Made by a program: the position numbers and the translations under genes. DNA of 60,000 nt from Nymphaea colorata (lineage: Eukaryota > Streptophyta > Magnoliopsida > Nymphaeales > Nymphaeaceae). Below the pieces are notes generated by a model. The model had not been told where the DNA came from and made no database searches. It was given only the letters and a program-made list of their open reading frames with translations. Shown in pieces: positions 48,318-60,000 of this stretch (the stretch's first letter is position 1; the number at the start of each line of letters is the position of its first letter). The stretch covers positions 21,469,716 through 21,529,715 of the forward strand of contig NC_045144.1 of NCBI RefSeq assembly GCF_008831285.2, given 5' to 3'.

Positions 48318-51300
48318 TTGACAACTGGGCTAAGATTTGATGGAATAATGGCGGGATCCTTGAAATGAGCGGTGGGCCGGGAGACCCACAGCTGCCGGCT
48401 CATGGCCTTTTGGCTGGCTTTTTTCCTCCCAATTAAGTTATGCCTGGCCACCACAAGAATGGTCTTCCGGCCTTTTAGCTGACTTTTCACCTCCCAATTG
48501 ATTTATGTTTGGCCACCACAAGAATGGCCTCTTTCTCCCCACTTGCAGGCGGCTACCCTTGGCCACTCCCGTCAATTGAATGAAGGCCTCCCACTATTCT
48601 TTAGAAATCCATGCATGGTGGGAAGTAGAGAATCTTCATAGCATAATGCACAAGCATATACATCACAACTCTGTGAATGCACGCATGTAGAGCTCTCATG
48701 GCCCACAAAACCACGGCAATTATTTAGTTCCCAGTAATTGGGTATCCACATATATTTCCTTGAACTTGTCTCCCGCCACCAAACCCTAGGGCCTCCTCAC
48801 TTAATGATCGGCCATGTTGTCATTTGATTTTGCCCTTCAAAATTGCCAATGGCAAGTACTTCAAGATGTTTAATTTTATTATCAAATATTGAAGAAAGAT
48901 ACTATTCCGAGGAAAGTTGGTAAATACTTAGGTAAGAGACAAAAACCAAGCTCGCTTTGACGACATTATCCGTCACTAAAAAAGTTGCGATGTACTGAGG
49001 GATGGGCAAAACCATAGCTATAACCAACGAAATATAGGAATGAAATTGTCAGTCTGTAGAAGCTGTGACATACTGAAAAAATAATGAAAACAACGCTAAA
49101 AGAGAACGAGAAAAAGAATTAACAAATTTTATGAATAAATAATTTTACATTCTTGAACAGCGTAGAATGTTCTTCACTAAGAAAATTGTCCAATCACCTC
49201 TTTCGTGCTAGATATTTTTCTGGTGAGGGTAACAGCCTTGATTCGAGCTTATAACAGAAATATCATTGTAGACAACCACGACTCATACAATGAAACTCCT
49301 GCATCAACCTTTCACAAAGCAATCATATCCTCACAATCGACTTTCTTAACAAGACATTAGTTCTGAAGGAATGTTTGATCAGCCGAATTGAGCCAGGCAA
49401 CAGTTTCTCTTGGTCGGTGTCTCTATCTAGCTTATACGGAAGAGGAAAAGAATGCATATACAGAAGAATTGATCACAAAAAAATAAAAAGAGCAAGAACA
49501 GGAAAGGGGGAACGAGCGAGGGTTTGCATGGAGGATGGGTAGCAACTCCAGTGCACAGGGGGGCAACGTTCGTGGGATGGCGTGGGTGGGAGATGACAAT
49601 GGGGTAAAGCAGGTTACAGAGAGGGGGTTGAGAGAAGATGGGGAGGAGTGCAAGGTTACAGAGGAGGAGGGAAAAATCGAGAGCGCCGGCGATGGATTGG
49701 GGAGAGAAAGAGAGGAGCGACGGGTGGTTTTCCCTGTGCTTCGAATTATGATCATCACTGTTGGATCATGTTCCGGTCGACGCTCGACAGTAAATGACCC
49801 ACTAGTTACTTCGATGTTATATATATATATATATATATATATATTATGATGCAACACGCGCGCACTCTCGTAAAGTCTCTTCTCCAATCAAATTGAAGCG
49901 CATACCATTCAGCTCAGTAATGCCTCTCACGCCATTATGGATCAGTGACCTCTATCATCAAGACTGTAAAATAATTAGCTAATCTCTTGGGAAAGAAAAA
50001 ATCGCCTCGATAAGCCAGAGCCGTGCCAAACGCTCGACAACAAAGCTGGATGAGCAAAAAGAGAAGAGGCCTGTAAGCTGCTATACTGACAGAATTGCCT
50101 CCGTTGTGGTCGATGCAGGCAACATACACATGCCAGAGGAAGAGAAGATGTGGGGCATTTTTAAAATTATTGAAAAAAAAAGTCTTTTTAAGTCTTTTCA
50201 TTTTTTTATTTTTTCAGTTTCTTTGTTTTTTTATTTAAAAGATATTTTTGTCGCTAACAGTACTGACACACAAAATTCTGTGTCAACACGGCGTGCATAA
50301 CTAGCTTCCGCTCTACTGGGGGTTAACACCATGGCCCATTCCCTTCCCTTTCGTTGCAGTCCAATGTAAGATGACCCGATTCTTTCTCATGAGATTGTAT
50401 ATGAGAGTTATCCATTCAGGAAACTTTCACTCTGGTGATGCTTGTTGTTTAACTTTGTGGTTCGTTGTACTGCATACTGAAGCTTTGATTTCTTATTTTT
50501 GTTCAATTACTTTTTTTTTTTTTGGTATGTAGTCATATTGAACATATTTTTACTAGTGGAAAAGCTCTTTGTGATCATTTTTCCTGTTGATAAAATTTGC
50601 GGCTCAATAATGTTGAAGTTGGGCATCTTGTGTTTGTATACCACAAGATTAACAAACACGAATCTGTCCTGGATCAATTGGTTGGCTGCGTCTTGCTAAG
50701 CAACTCTCTCGTGAAGTTGCCGGTTTTACACCAAGAGTACGGTGTCACACAGCAGGGTGACATGCCTACTCTTAGTTTTGGAGGAAAGTAACCGAAGACT
50801 AGCTAGAATCGGAAATAAACCCTGTTTTTCAACGACATTACTTGCTTCATTGTGTGTAGCAGCTAGCTAGTGTGAATACCAACTAGTGGAGGATGACTGG
50901 ATGAGTGCAGAATGGCATCCTCTTAATGATCTATTTGTTGGAGGAGTGGACATGATCGGACTTAGTCAAAAGGTTTACCTTACTAGAAAGAGAAAAAAAT
51001 TAATGGGGGTCCGCCCCATCAATGTTAATCCTTTTACTATCTCAATTCTTCCTGTTAATTAATCTTTTATCTATATATCTTTCTTCCTTTTGCAAACTTG
51101 CAGGGGAAATGGCTCTCTCATACCATTGGTTGTATGAAGTTTTGATGGAATAATGGAGGGACCCTTGAGCTAAGCTGTGGGAGACCAAGCTTTGCCATGA
51201 AAATGGCACGTCGAGAGGAACTTGCCACTCTAGGTGGGAATGATGGGTCCCCACCTAATGGCAAGTTCTCCTGGACATGCCATTTTGGGGATGAAAATTA

Positions 51301-51854
51301 ATCGTCTTGAAGTACTTGTGAGCTGCATTTTTGGGGGATGAAATCCAATGACAAAATTGCCGATCAATAGGTGAGGAGACCCTAGGGTTCGGTGGAGGAG
51401 AGTTAAGTGCAAGCAAATATCTATGCATAACAAATTGGTGGATAACTAAAAGCTCGAAAAATGCATGCATTCACATAGTTGAGATATATATGTCAGATTT
51501 TGTGGAATGATGTTTTGAAGATCCTCTACTTTCCACCATGCATGGATTTCTAAAGAAAGGTGGCAGGCCTTCATTCAGTTAGCGGGAGTGGCCAAGGGTA
51601 GCTGCCTGGGAGTGAGAGGCCATTCTTGTGGTGGCAGGGCATAAATTAATTGGGAGGAGAAAAGTCAGCTAAAAGGACACGAGCCGGCAGCTGTGGGTCT
51701 CCCGGCCCACCGCTTATCTCAAGGATCCCACCATTATTCCTTCAAATCTTAGCCCAGTTGTCAAAACTTTGTCTGGTTTGAGGGCCTCTTCCCCCCACAT
51801 GTTTGCAAAAGGAAGAAAGATGTATAGATAAATTGATTAACAGTTGAGATAGTA
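48318..51854. repeat. Tandem unit U5, truncated (about 3.5 kb)
   Basis: Homology to the other units ends abruptly at GAGATAGTA near 51854, beyond R(-) (51294-51766) and before the 189-bp repeats and the peptide gene. Its R(+) begins TTGACAACTGGGCTAAG and, near 49095-49150, carries other variants (CGCTAAAAG, GAGAAAAAGAATTAAC, TTTTACATTCTTG) shared with U1 but not with U2-U4. It is therefore the opposite outer edge of the amplified region. Confidence 0.92.
50761..51141 (-). pseudogene. Paired-cysteine peptide pseudogene, U5
   Basis: Same as the other pseudogene copies, but with no intact partner in its unit. Confidence 0.8.
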
Positions 51855-53200
51855 TTGACCTTTCCCATGTTGTCCTATGTATCTGCCCATATTGGTAAAC
51901 CCGTACCAAAATAAAATAGTATATTATTTTAATTTATTAAATAACAAAAACAACATTTACAAATCATGGATCAGAACCAAATTATGAAAAGTGATACATG
52001 CGGAACCAAATTGACAACATAGTCTGCCATGTGGCTTGGTATTAGATTCATGGGCCCCTTGTGGTGCACGATTTTTTTTTTTATGCATCTGATGACAAAA
52101 ATACCTTCGGTAAATAAAAAATAGAACTTTTTGTAAGGACAAATGCAAAAAATAAAAAAAGTTAAAAGACTAAAAGAGTCGTTTCTTTTTAAATATTTAA
52201 ATCCGGAGTAAAAAGAGAACTTGTTGTTTCTTTCTAAAGAGAGTAACAGATCTGGAGATAGAAAGACTCTTGCCATCATGACGCAAGATTATTGATTTAT
52301 TTATTTTTATTTTATTTTTAATGAAAGAGACTTATTTATCAACTGAGGAACATGTAAAGCATATTACTCACTAAAGCCAAGGCAAGGATGGGTTTGCCTG
52401 ACCTTAACTGCTTAAATTAGTCCTTCTGGTGCCTCAATCTAAATTTGAAGCAACATTTGAAGGATTTTAAATGATCTAAATTTTGAGATTTGCTCGCTTG
52501 AAAAAATACTTTATAAATGGTTTCATGATTTTGTTATATTTTCACCTTAAACTCTACAAAGTCTCAAAGTCGAACCCTTTCCCTCTACCATGAGTTCTAA
52601 AATGTTTTTTATTATCTAATTTCTAGCTCAGTAAATTTATATACATGACCATCATGCAAATCTGAAGTCTGGTTTGCAATATCGTCAACAAGAGGCCAAA
52701 AAGATTGCGCCCAAAGAATATATTGAAATTTTGGCAATGTGATATAGTGTATGAATTTATCACTCCTTATAAAAAAATGTCAAAAGTATGTTGCTTGGAG
52801 TATTCGTAAATAATTAATTTACCGGTGAAGTATTCATAAATAATTAATTAATTTCAAATTTAAGTGTCACATTCACGTGGCATCTTCTAGAGATACAACA
52901 ATCCCCTAAAATCTTAGCTTCTCCCGGAAATAATAACGCAATAGAAGCAAATAATGCAATAATATAGAGATAACTAAAAATATAATGAGGTTCAATCCAA
53001 TTCATGAACAACTAAAGAACATGTTCTTAATTGAAAACCCTTCAAAATGGATGCCTAAGGAAGTCATGAATAAATCTGATTTAAATCCAATATCCAACTA
53101 CTACCAAAAAAGAAAAAAAAAATTAGAAAGCAGATCAAACTGTCCGATTTAAGAAATGACATGACATCGATCCGAATTTGGATGTAAACAAATTCGCCAT
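51855..53200. other. Non-array interval with a diverged repeat fragment
   Basis: AT-rich and non-coding. About 52680-52960 is a diverged relative of 3185-3420 in copy A (both have AGATACAACAATC, then AAAATCT, then AATAATAAYGCARTAGAA), in the same orientation as A and so opposite to copy C next to it. Confidence 0.5.
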
Positions 53201-53216
53201 GGAAGTCACTCTTGAT

Positions 53217-53362
53217 CCAGAGAGATATACCACCACCAACAGTGCAGCCACGCAGGACAGAAACCCAAAATCAATAAGGGCGAACTTCATTTGGTGGCCT
53301 CTGCTCGGTGGTTGAATTGGCGGAGGGCCGTCGCCCTCTGCCGTTTCTCCCTCTATCTCCAT
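53217..53362 (-). pseudogene. Exon-1 remnant of the small membrane-protein gene
   Basis: From the ATG at 53362 the frame reads an acidic, proline-rich start (including PPPIQPPSRG) and the same hydrophobic segment as 7586-7712. Homology stops exactly at the CTCTGG that ends exon 1 in copy A; unrelated sequence follows, with no splice donor. The upstream ATG is in frame here, unlike copy A. Confidence 0.6.
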
Positions 53363-54653
53363 TCCTTCTTCTTCTGCTTCACCTCCTCCTCTTTCTTGCT
53401 TCAGCGGCAGTCTTTGTGTGCAATTGAGCTGGAGAGATCAGAAACCAGAGTTGTACTGGAGTTTCAAGGCATGCAAGGAATGCATATGAAAGAGGCTAGA
53501 GGCGGCCGTTTTAACGGAATATCATTCAGGGATTTCTTTTCTCATACTTGCATAATAGGCGTCCAATTGTGAGCTATTTTTCAAGCACATCAAATTTATT
53601 TCTTGTTTATAATAGGCGTCCAATTGTGTCCAACTTCATTTGAGTTGGACTAAACAATCTAATTAGAGTTAGAAGTTGTACTATCTTCAGTCTTGAGACA
53701 ATATTTATCATGATAATGAGTTGAGTTCTTCCAATTAATCATGTAGACTGTGTGCTGAAATCCTCTAGCCATCTTGATGTCCATCTAACCATTCCCGCCC
53801 GATGCATCAGGCCGGCGTTATTGTAGCAGGCGGCATGTTGTGAGGGGTAGAGGATAGGAAAATTCATAAATTACACACACACAAAAATTATAGCAGGTGG
53901 CATGTACATTAACGTCTACTTACATTTGACAGACTACAAAGGTTGAGTGCTATTACTATTAACAGAAGCAGGACGCTGAACATCGTAGACATTTATTCTT
54001 TAGTTACGAGACCTCTAAATCTGTTTGGAATTTCCTCAGTCAAAAGTTTGAAAGGAAAATTTCGGATGGATTTTATGTGAAAGAGATGTAGAAATGGTTG
54101 AGGGGGTGCAAATTCAGAATCAAATGGCTCCAAAGATGCTCGTTGTAAATTTTTATTTTACTAATTTGGAGATTATGGAAATATCGTTATATCGCCCTGC
54201 ATGAAGATAAAGGAAAAAGTGGATCTGGTTTGAGTAGCATGTTATGAGACGATATGGACAATATAATTTGTAATAATGATTGGAGCATGAAACATCAAGA
54301 GGACATCTCTTTATGACCGTTAACAACAACCATGCTTAACCCTTGGCCTAGTTTCAGAGGGTTTACTTACCTGGTAGCGACTGTGATGGTGAATTTCGCC
54401 CAAGGCTTTAGAGTTTCAGTGGTTATAACGGGGCTGATGATATTTTAAAATATGAGGGCATCTTATGGGTGAATAATAATTTGAATAATAATTTTGGTTG
54501 GGATGAATATACTTTCATGGGAAAGATGATTAATGAACTTGAAAGGTCGGGTTGGCATCGTGGCAGGGCCAAGACTCTGGAAGAAGCACACGAACTCTGA
54601 ACTCTGCAATATGTAATATTCAAAGCTTGATGGATAATAAAGTATCTACCATC

Positions 54654-54848
54654 AGGGGCGGAGCCAATGGAGGGCAGGGGCACTTGCCCTTACTTTTTTT
54701 TAAAAAAAATTACATGTAAATTTTAGAAAATTTCATTTGTCCTATATAAAATTTTTGAAAAATGATATTTCAGTCCCTGTCAAAATTTAAGACTTTTAAT
54801 TCAGCCTCCTCCTTTATCCTTCATGAAAAAAATTCTGGCTCTGCCCCT
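54654..54848. mobile_element. Small TIR element (MITE-like), 195 bp
   Basis: Ends are AGGGGCGGAGCCA and, inverted, AGGGGCAGAGCCA (12 of 13). ATC flanks both sides (54651-54653 and 54849-54851), which could be a 3-bp target duplication. The AT-rich interior includes TTAGAAAATTTCATTTGTCC. Copy A keeps its left terminus near 5865-5875 in decayed form. Superfamily not assigned; a very short target duplication weakens the call. Confidence 0.5.
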
Positions 54849-55939
54849 ATCTGCCTTCCCTATATGTAGTGGGAACCCATGCAAGGACGCAGTCACGTTG
54901 ATTCAATGCTCCATTCTTTTAAATTCTATTATGAAGCATTTATACATATCTGGACATTAGCTTGTTCTGTTGTATTGTAAATACGGCCGTTTGATTCATT
55001 AAAAGGACGAAAGCCACATTTCCCAAAAATTTGAAATGTGTCTGCTGCATGTTTTTAACAATAGTTTTCCATATTTTAACCAACTGTTTGAACAGTTTCT
55101 ATTGTATCATCCATAAAGTGATGGAAAGTAGCGGACCGCAAGGCAGTCCACACACAAGAGGTTTAGTTACCCGATTAGTCCGTGTGTCGGCCTCCATATG
55201 GGGCTAGTACCAACCAATTCAACCAGTATCACCTAATATGAAGTAGTTTAAATTAGAATTTAATCACGTCAAACTTATTTATTTGCAAATTATACATGTT
55301 AACAAATTATATGCCAACTTAACTTACGAAAATTTCTCCCTTAAATAGCAATTTTAGATGAGCAGGAGGAGTATTCCATCTTACAACTCAATCTGTAACC
55401 TTTTTTGTAATACAGAGAGTAAATCACTTTTTGTTTTATTACCATTTTTCCTTGGCGATGGATCAAGATCCATGCTTAGCTTATCCACAGCTAAAAAAGC
55501 GCGTAAGAACTATTTTGCTGACCTAATTAAGCTAAATGAAAGTCAATTACATTGAGAAGAAAGATCATTTTGATCTTCTATCAACCACGACGATAACTTA
55601 AATTAGACGGCAGATTGAATATTATTTTTAAAAATAAAGGGGAACAACATAACTTTATGGCAAATAACCGATTAATTTACCACTGGTAGAGTAGATATAT
55701 TTAATCATGATGAAAAATTGGTGCCATTATCTGTGGGATAAAAAGTTAATTATTCGGAGTAAGGACATGATAGTGGTTAACTTAGGTTAATCGGGTGATG
55801 AAAGTCATTAACTGGCGTTCCAAACTTGTCATGTCCTGCATCGAGCACTTGCATTTTCAATCACCTGCATTTTCCACTCACTTCAAAAGGGAACAGAGAA
55901 GACAGAGTGCCCAGGAAGGTACAGGCATTTGGAGCCCCA

Positions 55940-56348
55940 GGTTATTGGACAAGGTGGCTGTAGTAAAAGCAGAAACTGAAGTATCTGATCACTCAATTCA
56001 AAATCCATGGCGACTGTGTATGGTTTCCCAAGTGGAAGAAGCTAAATGCATACTCAGGCTCCTTATCTGGCTTGGCACCATCATCTACTCTGCTGTGTTC
56101 ACTCAAACGGCCTCCTTCTTTGTTGTACATGGAGCAGCCGTGAAGTTCAACTGCATCCATGTAAACTTCCAATATGTGAACACGGTGGTTTTTATGGTTT
56201 CAAAGGAGAAGCCATTTGAATGAACACAACAGAGTAGACTGATTACTTGGATTACTATACACAGTTACCATGGATCGCGAGTTGAGCGGTCAGATGCTCT
56301 AGCTTGCTCTAGCTTTTGCTTTTCCTACTGCTGATTTGTCCAAGAAGC
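55940..56348. repeat. Imperfect hairpin of copy C, one arm shortened
   Basis: The left arm from GTTATTGGACAAGGTGG at 55941 pairs with the right arm ending near 56348. The right arm has lost about 60 bp that in copy B contains the GATGGTGCAAAGCC motif. Confidence 0.65.
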
Positions 56349-57900
56349 TTAAGAAAGAACAAATTTCCACTTGTTTAGTAATGGTTCCCAATGCAGACAT
56401 TAATAAATGCGTCTGTTCACTGTCATAATAGAAACTTGGATATGGAGAGTGTTGCACAGAGTCTGCTGTGTGGAGTATATTTTTGAAAGCAGTGCCTTCC
56501 TTGCCCACCTCATATAGTTGTTTGCAATCTTGAGGGTCTCATACCTGGTGCAGAGGCAGGTGTGGGAAATTGCCCACACAAACCACAGGCCGACAAAAAA
56601 AATGCTTATTTTCATATTGATAGTTCAGGAATATTTTTCTCTTTTAGATATTGATACTTCTAAAATTTTAAAATTTGATAAATAGTACTCCTTAATCAGA
56701 TCAAGATATGTGCACAGCCTATTCTGGCGGGCAAAACTTGAACTGATGAAAAAGTAGAATTCATTAGGCAAGAAGAAGAACAATATAGAAGATGGTTTTG
56801 ATCAGATTTTTCTAGACATTAGAATTACAAAGGAAGGAGAGAAAAAGGGACTTGACATGAGGTAAAACCCTATGTCATCTCTCTCTCCCTCTCTGATCAT
56901 TGGATTGGTTGGAGCTATCAACCGACCCTGTATATATATCCTTGTCATCTCTTTCACTGTATTTTGGGGTGAAGATGTGCTTTCTTTTTCAACAATTTTT
57001 TATGAAATAATATAATTCGGAAGAGAAAATATTGTTTCTACTGCATTATTAGTTTGGGAAAATGGGAGACTTTAAAAGATTGTTGGTTCTAGAAAAGATG
57101 CCATATAATGTTATTTTAGGATATTGTGTTATTTTAGGATATTGTGAATGTGACAATTTGATTACTAATCTACATATAAATGCACCCTGAGAAGATACTC
57201 TTAAAATATTGTAGTTATGACCGTTTTTTATCAAAAGTGAGAAATTCATATACTAAACATCACTATGCACATAAAGATTGAAAGTAACTAGAGATAAGAT
57301 TGCATTACCATATATATCTTTAGAATTTTTTTTTGCCAAAATTTTCTGGTGTACACTAGCCATATTGCAAAAATAGACCTTACTGTAGTTACCAACAAAG
57401 CATGGGGGCCAACATGGCCTCCTTAAGAAGTTGGCCAACGCGTAGATGGATTGTCCAATGCCACAGAAATAAATTAAGTCTCTATTTTTTTTTATATAGG
57501 TAGATTAAAATTGGTATATATATATATATATATCGTCTCCCGTCCAATCCTTTTAGATATGACATTTCCTTTAATTAAAAATTAAAAAAGAAACGAACAG
57601 GCATCCGTTGCCCTGAGGTTTGCATTGAGGGAAGCCGTTGCCTTTTCTCTCCGGTGTGCACAAAGCACTCGCTTTTTAATGTCATAAGCAGGCAACGCTC
57701 GACGATATGTCGTGAGTGGACGCCTCACTAGGCGCCACTGATGCGGGGAGGGGTCGGCCTCTTCCAATGCAAAAAAAAAAATTTGCCCTCGGGTTCTCGC
57801 CAGTCCCATACCGCCGGAGAAGGCCCGGTGAGGCTTATCACTTCGGCACCGTGACGCCAGTGGCCTGGCTGCTGCGTTTTTTTTTTCACGATGACCCAAT

Positions 57901-58540
57901 GTCGTAGAAACTCTAAGGGCTCGTATGATGTATAGTAAGAATTTAAAGTGGTAAATTTACCATGGTAAATTTTTCTAAAAAAAATTACAAATGAAATTTC
58001 TCCTTCACAAATAAAATTTCTCCTTCTTTCAATTTGATGCTTTGTTTGATGTAGAATTTAACATGGTTAATTATGTTTGATGCACATGATAGTTTTTATT
58101 GGATAAAACTAACTCCGAAAATTTAATACGAGAAAACAGTGCACTAAAAAGAAAAATATGAAATGCCATCGAATATCAATGGCTATAATTCCAAAATATT
58201 CATGCACTACGGAAGAAAAATAACAGTGAAAAAGTGAAGATAATGTGAACTCGAAATTTGTTCACCGAGAAGGGAAAGCCTTTTTCTTTCCATCATATAA
58301 ATGAATTAAATGTACATATCATTGTTATAGGCATCACAAACATGAATTTTTGTGTGCTATGTATTATATACTACTGAAAGAGAGGAAAGAGGCCTACTCC
58401 TCAAATAGTTTCCATATGAAAAAGGAGCTGTGATCTTCAAAGAAATTGGGCATCTCGACGTGAGTTGAACCAAGAAATTCATGGCCATGGTCGTCCTCCA
58501 ATAAGTCCAAGCCAACAAGTAGAAAAGACACTCCTTGAAA
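57901..58540. other. Non-coding interval
   Basis: The start, AAGGGCTCGTATGATG, resembles the end of small hAT-type MITEs, with TTTGTTTGATGTAGAATT words near 58040, but no clean terminal pair was found. Nothing else recognised. Confidence 0.35.
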
Positions 58541-58559
58541 CAGAAGGAAGTAGAAATGG

Positions 58560-59212
58560 ATGCCTTGAGCAGACAGTAGGCTTCTTAAGGCTTCTTACTG
58601 CTGTGAAGAGGAGGAGAGCAAGAGGTAGCTCCTTGCGATATATGCCATTGACTTTCTTCTTGGGAGAAGGAGCTTCTGAAGAGAATCATCACCCGACTCT
58701 TGGGAAGAGTGAGAAAAACCAAGAGGCTACGAGTCTCTTCCTTTTTTAAGTCGGTGGATGTAATGATTACAAATAAAAAAAATTAAAGAAAAAAAGAAAT
58801 TAATGAGAATGTGGTGGAAACGTCCACCATCGACTACTCCTCCCTATAACTAGGGATGGTTGCTCACTTGATGAGCTTGAGTGCAGTGTGTGTGAAAAAA
58901 ATTGTGAGTTGAGTGTGTGCTTAATTTGTGAGCTGGTGAGTGCTCGTGTGTTCACTTCGTGAACTCGAGTTTGAAGCTTCAAGGGCATTGGGTGTTTTAG
59001 CTTACTACGTGAGCCGAGGTGAGTTTTCTAGAGCCATCCTTTGTAATATATAGTTTGATGAATAAATAGTTTAGATTTTAAAGTATACTTTGCCAAAGTT
59101 ATTATTGAGAATTATTCTGGACGTCGAAACTCTACTAGTTTTTCTCTGCATAAATTTGGGTTTGGATCTAAGCCATATCTAGGGCCCACCCACATTCATT
59201 TTTTTTCCTACA
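58560..59212 (+). repeat. 5' LTR of a second copia element
   Basis: Ends with CTACA at 59212, two bases before a primer binding site. Homologous to the solo LTR at 17600-18215. The left end is not sharply defined; homology is clear from about 58684 and probable from about 58560. Confidence 0.75.
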
Positions 59213-59214
59213 AC

Positions 59215-59232
59215 TGGTATCAGAGCGAGGTT
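59215..59232 (+). promoter_or_regulatory. Primer binding site, second copia element
   Basis: TGGTATCAGAGCGAGGTTC: the first 12 bases are the perfect initiator-Met tRNA complement. Confidence 0.9.
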
Positions 59233-59288
59233 CTGTCTAAGAACCGTTTTAGTAGTGAGATTAATTGGGTTAATTATATTCTGAAATT

Positions 59289-60000
59289 ATAGCATTATTA
59301 AAGGTTGCATTAAATAATATTGAGAAGCTTAACAATAGCAATTATGGCTATTGGAAATCTTGCATTGGGTTGTATTTTCTAGGACAGGAATTATGGGAGA
59401 GTTTTGGGATCAGATAGTAATATTCCTGTCGGTGAGGAAGCGAATAAGAAATGGATGATCAAAGAAGGGAAAACTCTATTTGCAATTAAAGTATCAATTG
59501 AGAATGATTTACTAGAACATATACGTGATGTTAAGATTCCTAAAGAAGCATGGGATGCTTTTGCAATGCTATTCTCTCGAACTAATGATGCCTGCCTACA
59601 ATTGTTAGAAAATGAATTAGCTACATTAACTCAGGGAAAAATGTCGATAGCAGTGTATTTTATGAAGGTTAAAAATATTTGTAGGGAGATATCTCAAATT
59701 GACCCTGAGTCCAAGATTAGTGAGACTCGTATGCGGAGAATCTTTGTTCGTGGACTCCGTCCAGAATTTAGCAGTTTCATAATTGGTGTTCAAGGCTGGC
59801 CAGTTCAACCAACTTTGTTGGAGTTAGAAAATCTCTTGATCAATCAAAAAACATTAGCGAAGCAAATGGCCAAGCTTCCTCTTAAAGGAAATAATGAGGA
59901 AGCTTTGTTTAGTAAGGGTCAGAGATCACGTTGGCCAGCTAAGCCAGTCATTCAGTTTCCAAGTAGGAATATTGATGAAAAGAAAGAGAAAAATATAGAA
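59289..60000 (+). pseudogene. copia gag, partial at window end, frameshifted
   Basis: From an ATA at 59289, where an ATG would be expected, the frame reads a copia Gag start with NYGYWKSCIGLYFLG. Near 59395-59406 the frame shifts: the first frame meets a TAG at 59415-59417 and the downstream frame opens at about 59407. It then stays open for nearly 600 bases to the window edge, with Gag (UBN2-type) features including an AWDAF motif, LRPEF and a helical LLELENLLINQ stretch. Lost start and frameshift suggest a dead copy; the rest lies outside the window. It encodes the capsid-forming part of the element. Confidence 0.8.

Larger units (their letters stand above)
53215..57900 (-). repeat. Repeat family P, copy C
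   Basis: Reverse complement of copy A from the small gene's exon 1 (A 7712, C 53217) to the GC-rich edge (A 2570, C 57890). It lacks the hAT insertion of A and the inner inverted insertion of B, so it is closest to the ancestral form. It carries its own 195-bp element at 54654-54848, of which A keeps one end. Confidence 0.8.

Noticed and set aside
59215-59232. tRNA gene fragment
   Set aside because: Only the 12-base 3' complement of initiator tRNA is present, directly after an LTR, so it is a primer binding site.

Overview
This window is nuclear DNA from a plant, probably a flowering plant. The evidence is two Ty1/copia retrotransposons primed by initiator-Met tRNA, a tRNA-derived SINE, a hAT-type non-autonomous transposon, long TA and GA microsatellites, and a two-exon gene with a plant-like TATA box, a GTATGT splice donor and an AATAAA signal. 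The species cannot be named from the sequence. The DNA is AT-rich and dominated by repeats; there are no bacterial-style operons.

Layout. (1) 1-16000 is a nest of inverted repeats. A block at 150-880 recurs inverted at 15536-15860. A multi-kb family, called P here, has copy A at about 2500-7720 and an inverted copy B at 8575-11840. Copy A carries a clean 585-bp hAT-like insertion and the start of a small, unrecognised membrane-protein gene. (2) 15936-18215 holds a copy of repeat R interrupted by a SINE, then a solo LTR. (3) 18645-51854 is a tandem array of five units of about 5.9 kb (U1-U5, the last one truncated). Every complete unit carries one intact minus-strand gene for a secreted 101-residue peptide with 12 cysteines, ten of them in five CC pairs. 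Every unit also has a promoter-bearing pseudogene of the same gene that lost its signal peptide, two oppositely oriented R repeats, and a 189-bp tandem repeat (absent from U5). U1 is further interrupted by a 4942-bp copia element with a 5-bp target duplication and by a 674-bp solo LTR whose empty site survives in U2-U5. (4) 53215-57900 is copy C of family P, inverted relative to A, so the array lies between inverted repeats about 50 kb apart. (5) 58560-60000 is the 5' LTR, primer binding site and gag start of a second copia element, which runs off the window.

How it fits together. The only well-supported host gene is the paired-cysteine peptide, present as four copies whose predicted proteins are identical. 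Direct copies of R at both edges of the ancestral segment offer a simple route to amplification by unequal recombination. The right half of U1 and U2-U4 are nearly identical, whereas the left half of U1 is more diverged and holds the transposon insertions. The likely picture is recent amplification and homogenisation of a small-secreted-peptide locus. The peptide's function is not known from the sequence; defence or signalling would be guesses.
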